Positions 11,987 to 22,430 of a stretch of DNA of 64,000 nt are shown one piece after another. The stretch comes from Nageia nagi (taxonomy: Eukaryota; Pinophyta), in the NCBI GenBank assembly GCA_050084985.1, contig JBITNC010000001.1, positions 78,926,001-78,990,000 of the forward strand, in the 5' to 3' direction. The translations under genes were made by a program, and so were the position numbers. The notes under the pieces are model-generated. The model did no database searches. It saw nothing but the letters and a program-made list of their open reading frames with translations, and was not told the origin of the DNA. Numbering within the stretch: the stretch's first letter is position 1; each line of letters begins with the position of its first letter.

Positions 11987-12239
11987 TTTAGTATAGAAGT
12001 AGCACCAAGATCATCTAATAGATTTGCAAATGCTATGGCTTCATTGGATCTCTTATCCCAGAGGATCCTAAACAATCTTCAATTCAAGTTGAGATAATTC
12101 AATTATCTCAATCATCGTTACAATAGGAAGAGGAAGAAAAAAATGTATTAAATATTGACATAAATGATAAAGATAATTGGTATAAAGAATTGATAGACTT
12201 TTTAAAATTTGGAAATCTTCCTGCAAACCTTAATAAATC

Positions 12240-13439
12240 AACACAACGAGCTTTTAAAATTAAAGCAACTAAATATTGTTTGTTAGGGGACATTTTACAT
12301 CGATGAAATTTTAATGGTATTCTACTCAGATGTCTTGAATGGAATGATGTTAAAAAGGCTATATCTTCTACCCATGATGGAACATGTGGAGGACATTTTA
12401 ATGGTGTTGCAATTGTAAAACGATTAATACGAATGGGGTATTATTGGCCAACTATGGAAAAATATTGTTCTGAATATGTTAAAAAATGTTTTAAATGTCA
12501 ACAATATGCGCATTTATTTTCACAACCATCTCAAGAACTGCATACTATACAATCACTTTGGCCATTCTCTAAATGGGCATTAGATTTAATAGGACAAATT
12601 ACACCTACATCTTCTGGTGGACATAAGTTCATAATTACAGCGACTGAATATTTTACCAAATGGGTAGAGGCTATTCCCATGACTTCCACTGTTGGCTCAC
12701 GAATCACAAATTTTATAGAAAATTATATTATGTGTAGATTTGGTGTGCCAAATCAATTAATTATGGATAATGGAAAAAATTTTAAAAATAAGGATGTAAA
12801 GCAAATATGTGATAAGTATAAGATTAAACAAAGTTTTTCCACTCCTTATTATCCACAAGGCAATGGACAGGTAGAGGCTACTAATAAAACTATTCGAAAC
12901 ATCTTAGCAAAAATAGTAAATGATTCTCATAGAGATTGGCATATTCAAATACCAAAAGCCTTATGGGCTTATCATACCAGTGTACGCACTCCTATTGGGG
13001 CAACACCATTCTCTTTAGTGTATGGAACAGAAGCTATCCTACCTATAGAACTTGAGATACCATCCCTTAGAGTAAATTTGAGTGAGCAAAATTTCGATGA
13101 AGAAACAAGACAAACTCACGTAGATCAACTGTTACTTTTAGATGAAAAACATATTAATGCTTTAGAACATATGCGTGTTTATCAGAAAAGGATAAAATGA
13201 GCTTTTGATAGAAGGGCTCTAATTCGTGAATTTGAAATAGGTGTGATTTGGTTTTAAAAGAAAATCAACAAACTTCACAAATAGAACGACAGCTTAGAGA
13301 TAAGTTTGCTCCGAATTGGTTAGGACCATATATCATTAAGAAAAAATTTGGTAGAGGAACTTATCATCTATCAAATTTAGAAGGAAATGAAGAACATGAA
13401 CCTATAAATATCATGCATCTTCGACCTTTTTATACATAA
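12240..13439 (+). pseudogene. pol: Element A integrase
   Basis: Integrase joins cDNA ends to host DNA in the nucleus and makes the 5-bp target duplication. The HHCC zinc domain (HDGTCGGHFNG, then YVKKCFKCQQ) starts after a TGA that replaces Arg near 12303. The DDE core keeps all three acids: ALDLIGQI (D), LIMDNGKNFKN (D) and GQVEATNKTIRN (E). ALWAYHTSVRTPIGATPFSLVYG is typical of plant Gypsy. A TGA at 13198 (Arg expected) and a frameshift near 13250 precede the C-terminal barrel (APNWLGPYIIKKKFGRGTY; HEPINIMHLRPFY), which ends at 13437-13439. There is no chromodomain. Confidence 0.9.
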
Positions 13440-13543
13440 AAAAAATGTGTACATTAGTTTTCTTTTATTTTATTTTATTGTTAAAATAATAAATAAATAA
13501 AAGTATTAATATTTGTCAAGTGTTAATGATTAAAATAGAAAAG

Positions 13544-14586
13544 ATGAATCTAGCAATGGAATCTACTGAAGGTAGCATAATGCCACCACAAGTACAATTT
13601 CCACCATCGAGATATCTAAGTGATTTCGTATTAACATATTTATGACATAGATTTGATCTTAATCTTTTAAATTATTTACAATTGACTATTGATGAACAAT
13701 ATACAAGAACATTTAATATGTTTTGTGTTAGGAATAATGATTAGGGAGTCATTTTGTGTGGAGATGAAGTAAGCATTATTTTAGATCCACCAATCTTTTT
13801 CACCCATATGGAAAGAATATCACAAAGAATAATGGCTTTTTGCTTACAATGGCCTTATGGAATACCAAAGATTGTCATAAATTGTCAATTAACTGAATAT
13901 TCACTCCTTTTAGCTAGGATGAAATGCATTAAACAATTACTAAAAAGCCTAGAATGGATGGATGAAATTCCACCTTATTTACCTCATAAAAGGGTGATTT
14001 ATGATTTTTCAAATACTTTTGTGGCTTTTCCTCCTAGAATGTCACAACAATATTATATGCAAATTAATAGATGTTCTTGCATGCAAATGCGACACATAAT
14101 TTGGGAATGAAAGTTAGCAAAAAGGCAAGCTTTATGTATTGCTGAGCTTAAAATGATAAGTCAAATAAAGGTTAGAAATGAGATCATCGAAAGACTATCA
14201 AAAGAACACAGAGTACAGAAAATGGAAGTTATCTTCCAGGATTCAAAAATAGGTATGACAAAGATATCTTTATGAAAGTTATTCGTAACGCCCCTACTCC
14301 TTTGTACTCAAATGTTTTTTCCATGCCTACAGAAATACAACAAAAATTGGCCTTGACATTCTATGATACACACGAATCTTACGGTTGGGATGTCAAAATA
14401 AATGGGTATCCAGTTATTATTTGTATCAATGCCTTTGAGTTATGGTGTTCTCCCAAATCAGAATATGATTTAATGATATATTTCTATCTTCTGTTGCCTA
14501 TAGAAAAGCCCAAAATAATGGTCAATTGTACTCACAACCAAACTTTAAGATATCGAAACGACTCATTTCAATCACACAAACCCTGA
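13544..14586 (+). pseudogene. Extra sense ORF downstream of pol in element A, function unknown
   Basis: An ATG at 13544 opens a frame of about 345 codons, broken by TGA, TAG and TGA codons and one frameshift near 14225. The reading then continues cleanly to TGA at 14584-14586. I do not recognise the product. It has no membrane segment; it is rich in Met, Ile and Tyr, with blocks such as NNDxGVILCGDEVSIILDPP and NGYPVIICINAFELWCSPKS. Codon usage matches the element's pol. It lies 105 bases after the pol stop, between pol and the 3' LTR, where Tat elements often carry extra ORFs. It is probably an accessory protein of this family. Confidence 0.55.
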
Positions 14587-14731
14587 CATCTGAACACTTA
14601 GATTATTGTATTCTAGAAATTTATCATAATCAAGTGGTATTAGATTTTAGTTTTTTATTTAGTTCAACACATTGTTCATTTAATCCTAATGCAGTTCAAA
14701 CTTGATTTGAACGCATTATGAATAGATTTCC

Positions 14732-14890
14732 TAGAAAAATCATAAAATCCTAAAAAATAGAAAAATCATAAAATCCTAAAAAATAGAAAAATCATAAAAT
14801 CCTAAAAAATAGAAAAATCATAAAATCCTAAAAAATAGAAAAATCATAAAATCCTTAAAAAAAATAGAAAAATCATAAAATTCTAAAAAT
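14732..14890. repeat. 26-bp tandem array
   Basis: About six copies of a unit built from 'aaaatcctaaaaaa' and 'tagaaaaatcat', nearly identical at first and degrading towards the right end. Confidence 0.9.
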
Positions 14891-15306
14891 TTGAAAAATA
14901 CAAAACACCAAAAAATTACAAAATTAAAAAATATACCTAGATGGGAACATCTAGAGGTCACTTGGCAATTGGGTGCCCTACCCTTATATGATGCAAATAT
15001 ATGTTGCATGTCATCGTAACAATGATTATCCAGTAAATGTGTAATGTAGGAAAAGGTTATCTTAGAATAATCTCCTTGTTATCACTACATTCACTTTATC
15101 CTTTCTTTCATAAAGAAATGACATACCTTAGATGATAGAAAAACATAAAATTTGTATGTTTGAAGAAAAATAAAAAACTCCAAACACTTAATACATTAAG
15201 GAATTCTAAGAGAATTTGAATGAAGTTATTTTAGAAACATTAAGAGTGAAAAATTACATATCTATCCTATTATTCATTTCATCCCGAACCCAAGAATGAT
15301 TTGGTA

Positions 15307-15377
15307 AAAAAAAAAAAAAAGAGAATGACAAAAAAAAAGAGAGAGAGAATGACAAAAAAAAGAGAGAGAACGACAAA

Positions 15378-15423
<46 letters not shown>
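15307..15423. repeat. Poly-A/GA tract and (TA)n microsatellite
   Basis: A-rich and GAGAGA blocks ('gagaatgacaaaaaaa' repeated about three times) run into an uninterrupted (TA)n tract at about 15384-15423. Confidence 0.95.
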
Positions 15424-15427
<4 letters not shown>

Positions 15428-15865
15428 TATCAATGATTCTTGGGTGATTACAATATCCTCTATCGGGGCTATGGACACCTGACTGGCAGTAAAGCAAGGT
15501 TGTAGCGGGATCAAGGTGGTTAAGCAACTTTCTATGGACCTCTATATGTTCCATATGGATGGATTAGTTCATTAATGTTTCTGAGATAATTCCATATCAA
15601 ATGATCTAAGAAGGGAAATGAATGTCACTACACACACGGAGTTTTAGGTTTTTTATCAACATATAATAATATTGTTTGATATCATCTTAGGTTATTAAAT
15701 CTTGAAATAAAGAAAGATAAGGTAGATGTTATAATAACTTGGTTATTAATTCAAAGGTCACTTAATCTTTTTGTTATACTGAATATCCTTCATATTATAT
15801 ACTTTGTTGGTGTTTAGGATCATTCGTTTCATTTTGTTAAATCCATTTTTACTATTATACATCTT

Positions 15866-16226
15866 ACCTTTGAACATTATTAAAAATTTGCTTTTCTTTG
15901 GGAAAGATAAGAATGATTAATTATTGTTCTCTTGACCAAGATAAAGTTAATGTTCATATACATTCCTAAAGTCACTATTATGTCATGTTAAACCATGTTT
16001 TCAATATACCTATTTCCTTTGAACATTATTAAAATTTGCTTTTCTTTGGTAAGGATAAGAATGATTATTTATTGTTCTCATAACCAAGATAAAGTTAATG
16101 TTCATATGCATCCATACGTCATTAGTCTCTATTACCTTTGAACATTATTAAAAGTTGCTTTTCTTTGGAAAGGATAAGAATGATTATTTATTGTTCTCCT
16201 AACCAAGATAAAGTTAATGTTCATAA
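15866..16226. repeat. Threefold direct repeat of ~95-bp core
   Basis: Three copies of a block starting 'cctttgaacattattaaaa' and ending 'aaccaagataaagttaatgttcata' begin at about 15866, 16014 and 16132. They are separated by less similar spacers. Confidence 0.85.
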
Positions 16227-17017
16227 CATCCATAAAGAATTAGTTTTCCATGTCAAGTGGTTTATTATAAAAAATTACCAAGTGTGGAAAATGATGCATC
16301 TGATTCCGCAAAAATTTAATAAAAATATGTCCTTAAATAATCTTAAAATCTAGAAGATTTAATATTTGAAAATAATGATTCTTAATTAATTAAGTTAATA
16401 TACATATTTTAGATATTTTAAATAATATATAAATTCAATATAAAAATTTAAATTCATTTTTTTAAAATGATGTACTAAAAGATTTATTAAGTTATCATTA
16501 GAAACTAGGATATTAATGATTAGTTATCAAATTTAAATAATGTTTGCATACATCACACAAAACCATTGTCATCATTTATAAAATATGTTATTAATTATTA
16601 AATTAATTAATAGGTTAATTAGTTGTAATTTATAATCAATCAATCATTTAAACAAATTATGTTATTTCATGTTATCAAGTATCTTCATATAGCTCACATT
16701 TATATTTATGCATCATACATTCTGAAAGTTACATCTATCATCAACATCTATTCATCATCAAGTAATTAAAAGATAATTATGTTTTCTACATAATATCATA
16801 TTATACCTATTTTCATCATAAATCTATATATAAAATGTAAAACCATATACCAAGAACCATAGAAACACTATAATGTACCATCAGTCTATCTATCACACAA
16901 TAAAAATGATCTAAAATAGTACATCAAGAAAATATAACACCATAATCATCATATCAACATGAGCCATAATACCAATAAATAAAAACACATCATATATATA
17001 TCATCAAAATATGAATA

Positions 17018-17342
17018 TCAATGTCCTCTAGTAGATATAATATCATCATGAGGATCTCCAGGATGCTCTGAAGAACCCTCATCCCTAGTAATGGATCTCA
17101 AGCCTATAACATATGTACGAGGAGATACACCCCTAGCAGTAGACTGAGATCGAGAAACTGATGCTGCATGACAACTATGACTCCCTGAATGACCTAAGTC
17201 ACTAGAAATAGGTGAACAGGGAAACCCTGGTACTAGCCTAGGTGGTGAACTAGGACCATCAGAAAAATATCTCGAGAAACTAGGTAACCAAAGCTCCACA
17301 ACCCTACGATAATAATTCTGCTCTCTCAACTAATCTGCCATG
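17018..17342 (-). pseudogene. Antisense GC-richer ORF of element A
   Basis: On the minus strand, ATG at 17342 opens MAD-stop-LREQNYYRRVVELWLPSF and runs to 17018, about 107 codons with a single TAG near the start where CAG (Gln) is likely. It is visibly richer in G+C than its surroundings and ends in a Ser/Arg/Gly-rich tail. Upstream, the minus strand reads TTTTCATGGCAG|AT, a plausible splice acceptor, so this may be the last exon of an antisense gene. It sits between pol and the 3' LTR, the same place as the antisense PMD genes of N1 and B. I saw no PMD motif nearby, so homology to them is not shown. Confidence 0.45.
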
Positions 17343-18168
17343 AAAACTATTTTGTTTTAAAAACACACGTCATGGATTGTTAGCGATCATTATGTCGATC
17401 GTCAACAATTTAAATCAAATCGATAATGATTGTTGATCGGCAACGATTCATAAGTAATCGTTGGCGATTTATATTATTTGAAAATGTATAAAATAAAGTA
17501 TATTTTCTTTAAATATCTTAAAATTTATTTGTGTATAGACAAAAAATTAAAAAGCTTTGTTCACTAAGGTGAAAGTGAACACATTATAAATCACATTATT
17601 TTTTGCCTAGAAGAATGCTCTGATGTCACATGACTGCCAAATATATCGGCACATGAAGGACTAGTATTGAGTAAACTTACTAGGGTAAAATGATTAAAAT
17701 CGCTATTAAAACAAGTCTAAACACAAGAAATTAAGATATTCATAGCAAAATATACTATTATAAAGATAGTATTTTTACTATATAATTCCATGATGATCAC
17801 TTTATAGTCGTTAACAATAATAAAAGATTGTCAACGATCCTTGACTAAGTCAAATACGAAAAATAGATCAGACTAAGTTTGAGCTCAAATGGCAAAACAA
17901 TCATAGGATGTAAGAGATCATCTTGAAACCTCATTTTTGGGATAAAGGACAACACTATTACAATTCATATACTAAAGAAAACTTATACAGTATAGGTGTG
18001 CTTAGACATGCAAAATGACATAACAGAAATGTCATGCAACTGTCACACAAGCTCAATACATCATCATACCGAAAATAGTCACTGCCGAAGTTATCAGCTT
18101 TATCAAACAACAAAGCTTCTTGTTATATATTTTTTAAAATTATCAACCCTATCTTTGGTTGATAATTC
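17343..18168. other. Element A 3' untranslated region with ATCG-type inverted motifs
   Basis: No gene was seen. At 17375-17470 short mirrored motifs cluster: GTTAGCGATC, CGATCGTCAACAATT, GATTGTTGATCGGCAACGATT and ATCGTTGGCGATT. A related inverted pair lies at about 17808-17850 (GTCGTTAACAAT and GATTGTCAACGATC). Confidence 0.5.
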
Positions 18169-18183
18169 AAAAAAGGGGCAAAA
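18169..18183 (+). other. Polypurine tract of element A
   Basis: AAAAAAGGGGCAAAA directly abuts the 3' LTR start. This is the expected primer for plus-strand synthesis. Confidence 0.85.
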
Positions 18184-18494
18184 TGTAGACACTTAAAATA
18201 AACCCTATTTTTAATTTAATAAATAAATAAATAAAACAAGTATTTTTCTAATATATATCACATTAAAATAATTGTTGATTAAGATTGTGTAATATATATG
18301 CTGTGAACAATCTTAACAAAAGTAAATCAAGAACAGACTAAGAGGATAGTTTGATCTCCAGAGAAGGTCGGTTCCTTATCTATTGGGCATAGAAAAAGTA
18401 ACAGGAAAGGAAATAAAATGGGGTAGATTGCAGATGATATGACTTCTTGATAACTATGATCTGATCTCTTGCTAGCCTCATTTTTTACATTCTA

Positions 18495-19210
18495 GAATGC
18501 TCCACTTATCGACTCCAGCTATTTGACCACTCCTTGATGATGTCATCACTTTCGAGACCCGATTTCACTCAAAAATGTGAACATTATTCTCCTCATGACA
18601 TCATCTTCATACTTTTGAAATGTTCTACTTACTGGTTTCTAGCTATTTGATCACTCCTTGATGATGTCATCACTTCTGAGACTCGGTTTCACTCAAAAAT
18701 GTGAGCATCATTCTCCTCGTGACATCATCTTCATACTTTCAGAATGTTCTACTTATTGGTTCCAGCTATTTGATCACTCCTTGATGACATCATCACTTTT
18801 GAGACTCAGTTTCACTCAAAAATGTGAACATCATTCTCCTCATGATGTCATCTTCATACTTCCAGAATGTTCTACTTACTGGTTCTGGCTATTTGATCAC
18901 TCCTTAATGATGTCATCACTTTTGAGATTCGGTTTCACTCAAAAATGTGAACATTGTTCTCCTTATGATGTCATCTTCATTACTTTTGGAATGCTCTACT
19001 TACTAGCTCTGACTATTTGGTCACTCTTTGCTGACCTCATCATCTCCAGAACCTGGGCTTTTCTACAACTAAGTTTTATCATTTCCTTTCGGAATGCTCT
19101 ACTCACCAGCTCTGGATATTTGATCACTCCTTGCTGACCTCATCATCTCTGAAACCTAGTCTTTTCCTCAACTGAGCTTTATACTTTCTTCTATGATGTC
19201 ATCTTATTCT
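18495..19210. repeat. ~122-bp tandem array, 3' LTR copy
   Basis: These are the same units as at 1940-2660. Of nine aligned palindromes, five differ between the two LTRs by CA versus TG in the central dinucleotide. The open frame at 18658-19137 is repeat translation, not a gene. Confidence 0.85.
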
Positions 19211-19875
19211 GGAACACTTTATCTACTGACTCTGACCTATTTTGTTTGTTCCAGAAAAACTCCCAGGGATCTTAAAATGAACTCATGATTACAAGTAAAG
19301 TACATCAAGGCTTCAATAAAGAATCTATTATATTATCAGATCAATCTTTTTGAACATATATAAAACAAGTGGTCTTACAACCCTTGTCATTAAAAAATGA
19401 CCATAGAGCGACCATTCTAATGTTAATAAAAATTGGTGACGATCCATGAACAGTTAAACAACAAACAAATCTAAGCCTGGAATAGCCTAGTATGTATAAT
19501 TTGTAATCATGGATACAGATGGAAGATAACAACAGCTCAAAATTTAGTTTGAGAGGTTACCTGAAATCTTAGGATACCAAAACAAATGAATAACAAACCT
19601 TGAAGCTTATAAATTGAAGCTTTATACGTTAACAAAGGGACCCAATTTTATTGTAGCGAAGCTCTGCCAAAATCAAGTCAGGAGATTATTAGTAGAAGGT
19701 TGTAAGCTTGATTAATAGCAAATCTCATATCAACTATATTTCCATATTATGTTATTCATTTGCTGATTAATATGTATGAACAGGTATGCTTTTGATGCTT
19801 CATTCATTTTCTGTGTGCAAGGTCAATATAGGAAAAGAACGATGGAAGTAAGTGTGAAAGAGAGCAACAAGGAAT

Positions 19876-20728
19876 TGTTAACACATAAAAATGAATTTAT
19901 GTTTTTAAATCAATAAATTAATGAAATATGCTTGGCCCAAATATATTTCTTGAATGTATTAAAGTGACAATATTAATGTTTGTCTTGAATATGAATTTTA
20001 TAATGATTATCTTGAATATTGCATGGATTATCTTGAATATTGCATGAATTATCTTGTTTATTAGTGTGTTTATCTTGAATATTGTGAATTATCCTTATTT
20101 ATGTAGATGCATGCTGACCCATGGGTTGTATTATCTATTATCTATATAAATAAGGGATCTAATAGTAAGTCCATATAACAAGGATACACACGATCCTACG
20201 TATGGTCTTGTAAGTGGCAACCCCTTAAGGTATCTCTTGGTACCGCTTACAAGGCTATGGTTTGTGTGCTTCCTTTCACGAGCTATCCTAACATGCACGA
20301 TATATTTTGATATCATACTACTACCCAAGACACCCATATTAAAGTTCTGGACTTGATCAAGAAGCTAAGAATCATCAAATGAAGGCCACCGGTGCTCCTT
20401 TGCGAATGAAAGAACACTACTGATGCTCTTATATCACTAAAATAGACCACCCATAGTCCTCTTTCTGCATCTTTACAGGTCATTACATTGGTGGAAAGGT
20501 AGCTCATCATCAGTACATCACCAATATCTTAATCTTTCATTATCAGGTACGTTTGTGAGGTAAGTACACAAATCACAGTCTTGGTTGGTACAATTATATT
20601 TCTGAATTGGTTATTTTATTTATTGTTATCTAGAATAAATTGCTATCCATAGCTTAAATACAGATAATATTGAGTTTGTAGATATTTGCTTATTTACTTA
20701 TTTACACGCTCAATTTCATTTGTAAACA
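19876..20728 (+). repeat. N1 5' LTR
   Basis: This 853-bp repeat runs from TGTTAACACATAAAAATGAA to TTCATTTGTAAACA. A TATA-like 'tctatataaataaggga' lies at about 20138-20155, a plausible sense promoter. Three consecutive imperfect palindromes related to GGACC-N6-GGTCC occupy about 20382-20459. Confidence 0.92.
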
Positions 20729-20730
20729 TT

Positions 20731-20748
20731 TGGTGAACCCGACGTGAA
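20731..20748 (+). other. N1 primer-binding site
   Basis: TGGTGAACCCGACGTGAA follows the LTR by two bases. From memory it is the exact complement of the 3' end, with CCA, of plant nuclear tRNA-Trp. That tRNA assignment should be verified. Confidence 0.75.
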
Positions 20749-20819
20749 GTGCACATCATTGTACTAAAACCCTAAGGGTCTTAGTTAGAACTATTATCTA
20801 TTTTGTGAGTGTTTTAGTT

Positions 20820-22097
20820 ATGGATCAGCTTAAGTTATTCTTGTGTAGTCTTTCAAAAAGAGATTTGGATGAATTATTGGTAGAAATCAAACATGATGAT
20901 CCAGAGGGATCTAGAGGAATGCAAAATAGTGCTGAGGGTGACAATAGTAATTTTTAGGCTACTATGGAAGGTATGCAAAGGTAGATAGATAGATTGGCAA
21001 GGAGATCAGCTCCACCTAATGATTCTTTCGAATTTGGTAGTCCCTTATGTGATGAGATTCGTAGGCACATGCCACCATCTGACTATAAAGAGCCAAAATT
21101 TAGTAAGTTCAATGGTGAAGGAGATCCGAGAAGACATATACAAGGATTCAAGGATGAGTGCAAACTCAAAATTGGTACAGATCAAAGATTGCAAGCTAAA
21201 TTCTTTCCACAAAACTTGGAGGGAGAGGCTCGAGAATGGTTTTATGCCTTACTTGAAGGGTCCATCACATCATTTGAGGAATTCAATAATTTGTTCCTGG
21301 AGCAATATAAGCATAACATCAAGAAGGAGATTATGCTATCAGATTTATGTGCCATCAAGCAAGATAGTGATGAACAACTAGACAAATTTGTTGTAAGGTT
21401 TAAGAAGACATGGTAGCAAGTAAAGACCAGATTAACGAAAAAAGAGGTAAATAACATTTTTAAAGAAGCTATTATATTGCCCTTACAATCATATGTTATC
21501 AATTATACACATCTTACATTTTCGGATATGATGTATAAATTGTTAAAGAAAGAAAAAGTACTTGTGAAGCTAGGGCTTGTAAAGTATGGTAGTAGTGATA
21601 AGACAAAAGCAAAGGATAAGAGATCACAATCGCCAAAGAAAGATAAAACTATCCATGTGGTTGAGAAGACAAGTGAGATGAAGGAGAAGAAATTTGTGAG
21701 ATTTCCCATACCTCCAAGACATATCCTAAAAGACCTTGTGGCAAAAGGGTTATTACAACCCTTACCTAAGCATGAAGAAGATCCTGCAGCAGAAAAACCT
21801 GCTTGGTATAAGGAAGATAGGTATTGTGAGTATCATTAGACTAAGGGCCATGCTACTAATGGGTGTGGAAACCTTAGGGATAGAATACAAAAACTCATAG
21901 AAGATGGATTCTATGTGTGTCCGGCAAAGGTCAAAGATACAAGGGAAGAGCAACATGTTAATATGATTTTCCTTGAAGATATTTGCGAGGCTAGCACTGG
22001 TGGGAGCTCCAGGCCCCCTGGAGGTATCATTTGGTAGATCAATATGACAAAAAAAAAGAGAGAGAGAGAGAAGCTAGTAATTAGTTCAAGTCACTAA
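20820..22097 (+). pseudogene. gag: N1 gag, single frame interrupted only by TAG codons
   Basis: From ATG 20820 one frame of about 426 codons runs to TAA at 22095. In-frame TAGs lie at 20955, 20982, 21414, 21837 and 22035 (the last may be the true end). Capsid core features are EPKFSKFNGEGDPRRHIQGF, GEAREWFYALLEGSI, FEEFNNLFLEQYKHN and LCAIKQ. A KDKRSQSPKKDK basic stretch and a YCEYH-stop-TKGHATNGC finger follow; the stop replaces a Gln expected in CxYHQTKGH-type fingers. Gag would form particles around N1 RNA. There is no frameshift. Confidence 0.85.
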
Positions 22098-22347
22098 CAG
22101 ATGTCATCGTCAAGATTAGGGGCTTCATGATGTCATAATAGGAGCATCAATGTTGTATTTTGTGATAATAGGACCATCGGTGGTCCTCTTTTAGTAGAAA
22201 AATAGGAGAAAGTAAAAGGTACCAACTACTCCTGCAATGTGAGAAGTTAGAATTTCAGGTCGTTCATTGGCATTCGATTGCAGAAGTCATGGAACATCAA
22301 TTTCATTCATCATAAGTACATGCATAAGAGCAAATCAGGTACCAAAA
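22098..22347. other. N1 spacer between the two convergent genes
   Basis: Between the gag stop and the antisense gene's polyadenylation signal is a short spacer. It includes GGACCATCGGTGGTCC at 22171-22186, one of seven such 16-nt palindromes in N1. Confidence 0.55.
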
Positions 22348-22353
22348 TTTATT
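22348..22353 (-). promoter_or_regulatory. AATAAA polyadenylation signal of the antisense PMD gene
   Basis: The minus strand reads GAAAAATAAATTTT about 80 bases after the PMD stop codon (22431-22433), the right spacing for a 3' UTR. AT-rich DNA makes chance occurrence possible, so support comes from the context. Confidence 0.55.
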
Positions 22354-22430
22354 TTTCATATATATATATATATATCATGATCAAAATGTTTTTGTTTACA
22401 ATACAACTAGATGAGATTACATAGAGTGAC

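Larger units (their letters stand above)
14587..17017. other. Element A 3' non-coding region with several simple arrays
   Basis: I see no supported gene here. The region contains a 26-bp tandem array (14732-14890), purine/GA and (TA)n microsatellites (15307-15423) and a ~120-147-bp unit present three times (15866-16226). Open frames at 15254-15554 on the minus strand are translations of the microsatellite. From 16230 the sequence is extremely AT-rich with no structure I can name. Confidence 0.6.

Noticed and set aside
15254-15554. Two overlapping minus-strand frames with Ile-Tyr and Phe-Leu runs
   Set aside because: Translations of (TA)n and GA-rich microsatellite.
17996-18196. 66-codon frame before the 3' LTR of A
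   Set aside because: Runs across the polypurine tract into the LTR and has no motif.
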